Made by a program: the position numbers and the translations under genes
Assembly (NCBI RefSeq): GCF_030503855.1
Contig: NZ_CP129971.1
Location: forward strand, 2,976,001-3,040,000
Source: Marivirga salinae
GTDB lineage: Bacteria; Bacteroidota; Bacteroidia; Cytophagales; Cyclobacteriaceae
Length of the DNA: 64,000 nucleotides
Reading direction: 5' to 3'
Shown: piece by piece, positions 63,944-64,000 of the stretch
Layout of the letters: each line of letters starts with the position of its first letter
Position numbering within the stretch: the first letter of the stretch is position 1
Notes under the pieces: model-generated
Told to the model about the DNA's origin: nothing
Database searches by the model: none
Seen by the model: the letters and a program-made list of their open reading frames with translations, nothing else

Positions 63944-63969
63944 CCGGTCTGACCTTCGGTACTGACCTA
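63944..63969 (+). repeat. 26-bp dispersed repeat, copy 3
   Basis: Exact direct match to copy 1. With copy 2 it flanks a 102-base A+T-rich segment, giving an element of 154 bases with inverted ends. Confidence 0.85.
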
Positions 63970-64000
63970 ATTGAGATGCTTAGATCAGACGATATACAAA

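Overview
The window looks like chromosome from a low-GC, probably marine, gliding-type Bacteroidota, most likely a Cytophagales member (Marivirga-like is my guess from gene content, not a database result). Supporting signs are a gliding-motility/T9SS-type C-terminal domain on a 1246-residue surface protein, many SpII lipoproteins and PD40/OmpA/PKD envelope proteins, a curli (Csg) operon, an Rnf complex, a class C-like serine hydrolase trio, an AraC regulator with a membrane N-terminus, a CrtY-type lycopene cyclase, and promoter boxes close to the Bacteroidota TAnnTTTG consensus.

Layout. 1-5728: Rnf operon in the order C(partial)-D-G-E-A, then a small Cys-rich NqrM-like protein, a plant-type ferredoxin-NADP reductase-like flavoprotein, and RnfB last. 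5925-10582: a 2-oxoacid:ferredoxin oxidoreductase (fused gamma-alpha subunit plus beta subunit) followed by an uncharacterised 595-residue protein. Together these suggest a ferredoxin/NAD(P)H/ion-gradient module. 11225-17328 (minus strand): a complete curli set csgE-F-G-A-B followed by a PD40 lipoprotein and a DUF892 protein. The major curlin has about 24 QxGxxN strand motifs and an unusual Cys/His insert, and CsgG carries an extra C-terminal barrel-like domain. 17765-22580: single-domain response regulator, six-TM protein, small-molecule kinase-like and IMPase-like pair, and an atypical SDR with a zinc knuckle. 22605-23870: three tandem 391-394 bp non-coding repeats and a fragment of a fourth. 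23962-35936: RNase H-like gene, DUF2911 protein, a three-gene cassette headed by a TIGR02594-like protein that has lost its catalytic Cys segment, AraC regulator plus serine hydrolase, and envelope proteins. A decayed copy of a small secreted protein lies at 27391-27460 and the intact copy at 35718-35936.

36156-41070 is the most interesting region: a tightly overlapping five-gene plus-strand operon encoding a CD-NTase, a Cap2-like E2-E1 fusion, a Cap3-like JAMM peptidase, a membrane protein with an unrecognised cytosolic alpha/beta domain, and a second nucleotidyltransferase with its own hydrophobic N-terminal segment. It reads as a type II CBASS anti-phage system with a non-standard order, a candidate new effector and two nucleotidyltransferases. 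It looks more A+T-rich than its surroundings, which suggests transfer.

41244-64000: GreB, a thioredoxin-like protein, a Vat/CatB-type acetyltransferase, serine hydrolases, a membrane-anchored GltB-domain protein, an RND efflux operon (MFP-RND-OMF) preceded by an acidic secreted protein, a barrel protein, a large T9SS-type surface protein, a YvlD-like membrane protein, a C-terminal processing protease, and lycopene cyclase. A 26-bp dispersed repeat occurs three times between 58842 and 63969. No tRNA, rRNA, transposase or CRISPR array was recognised.
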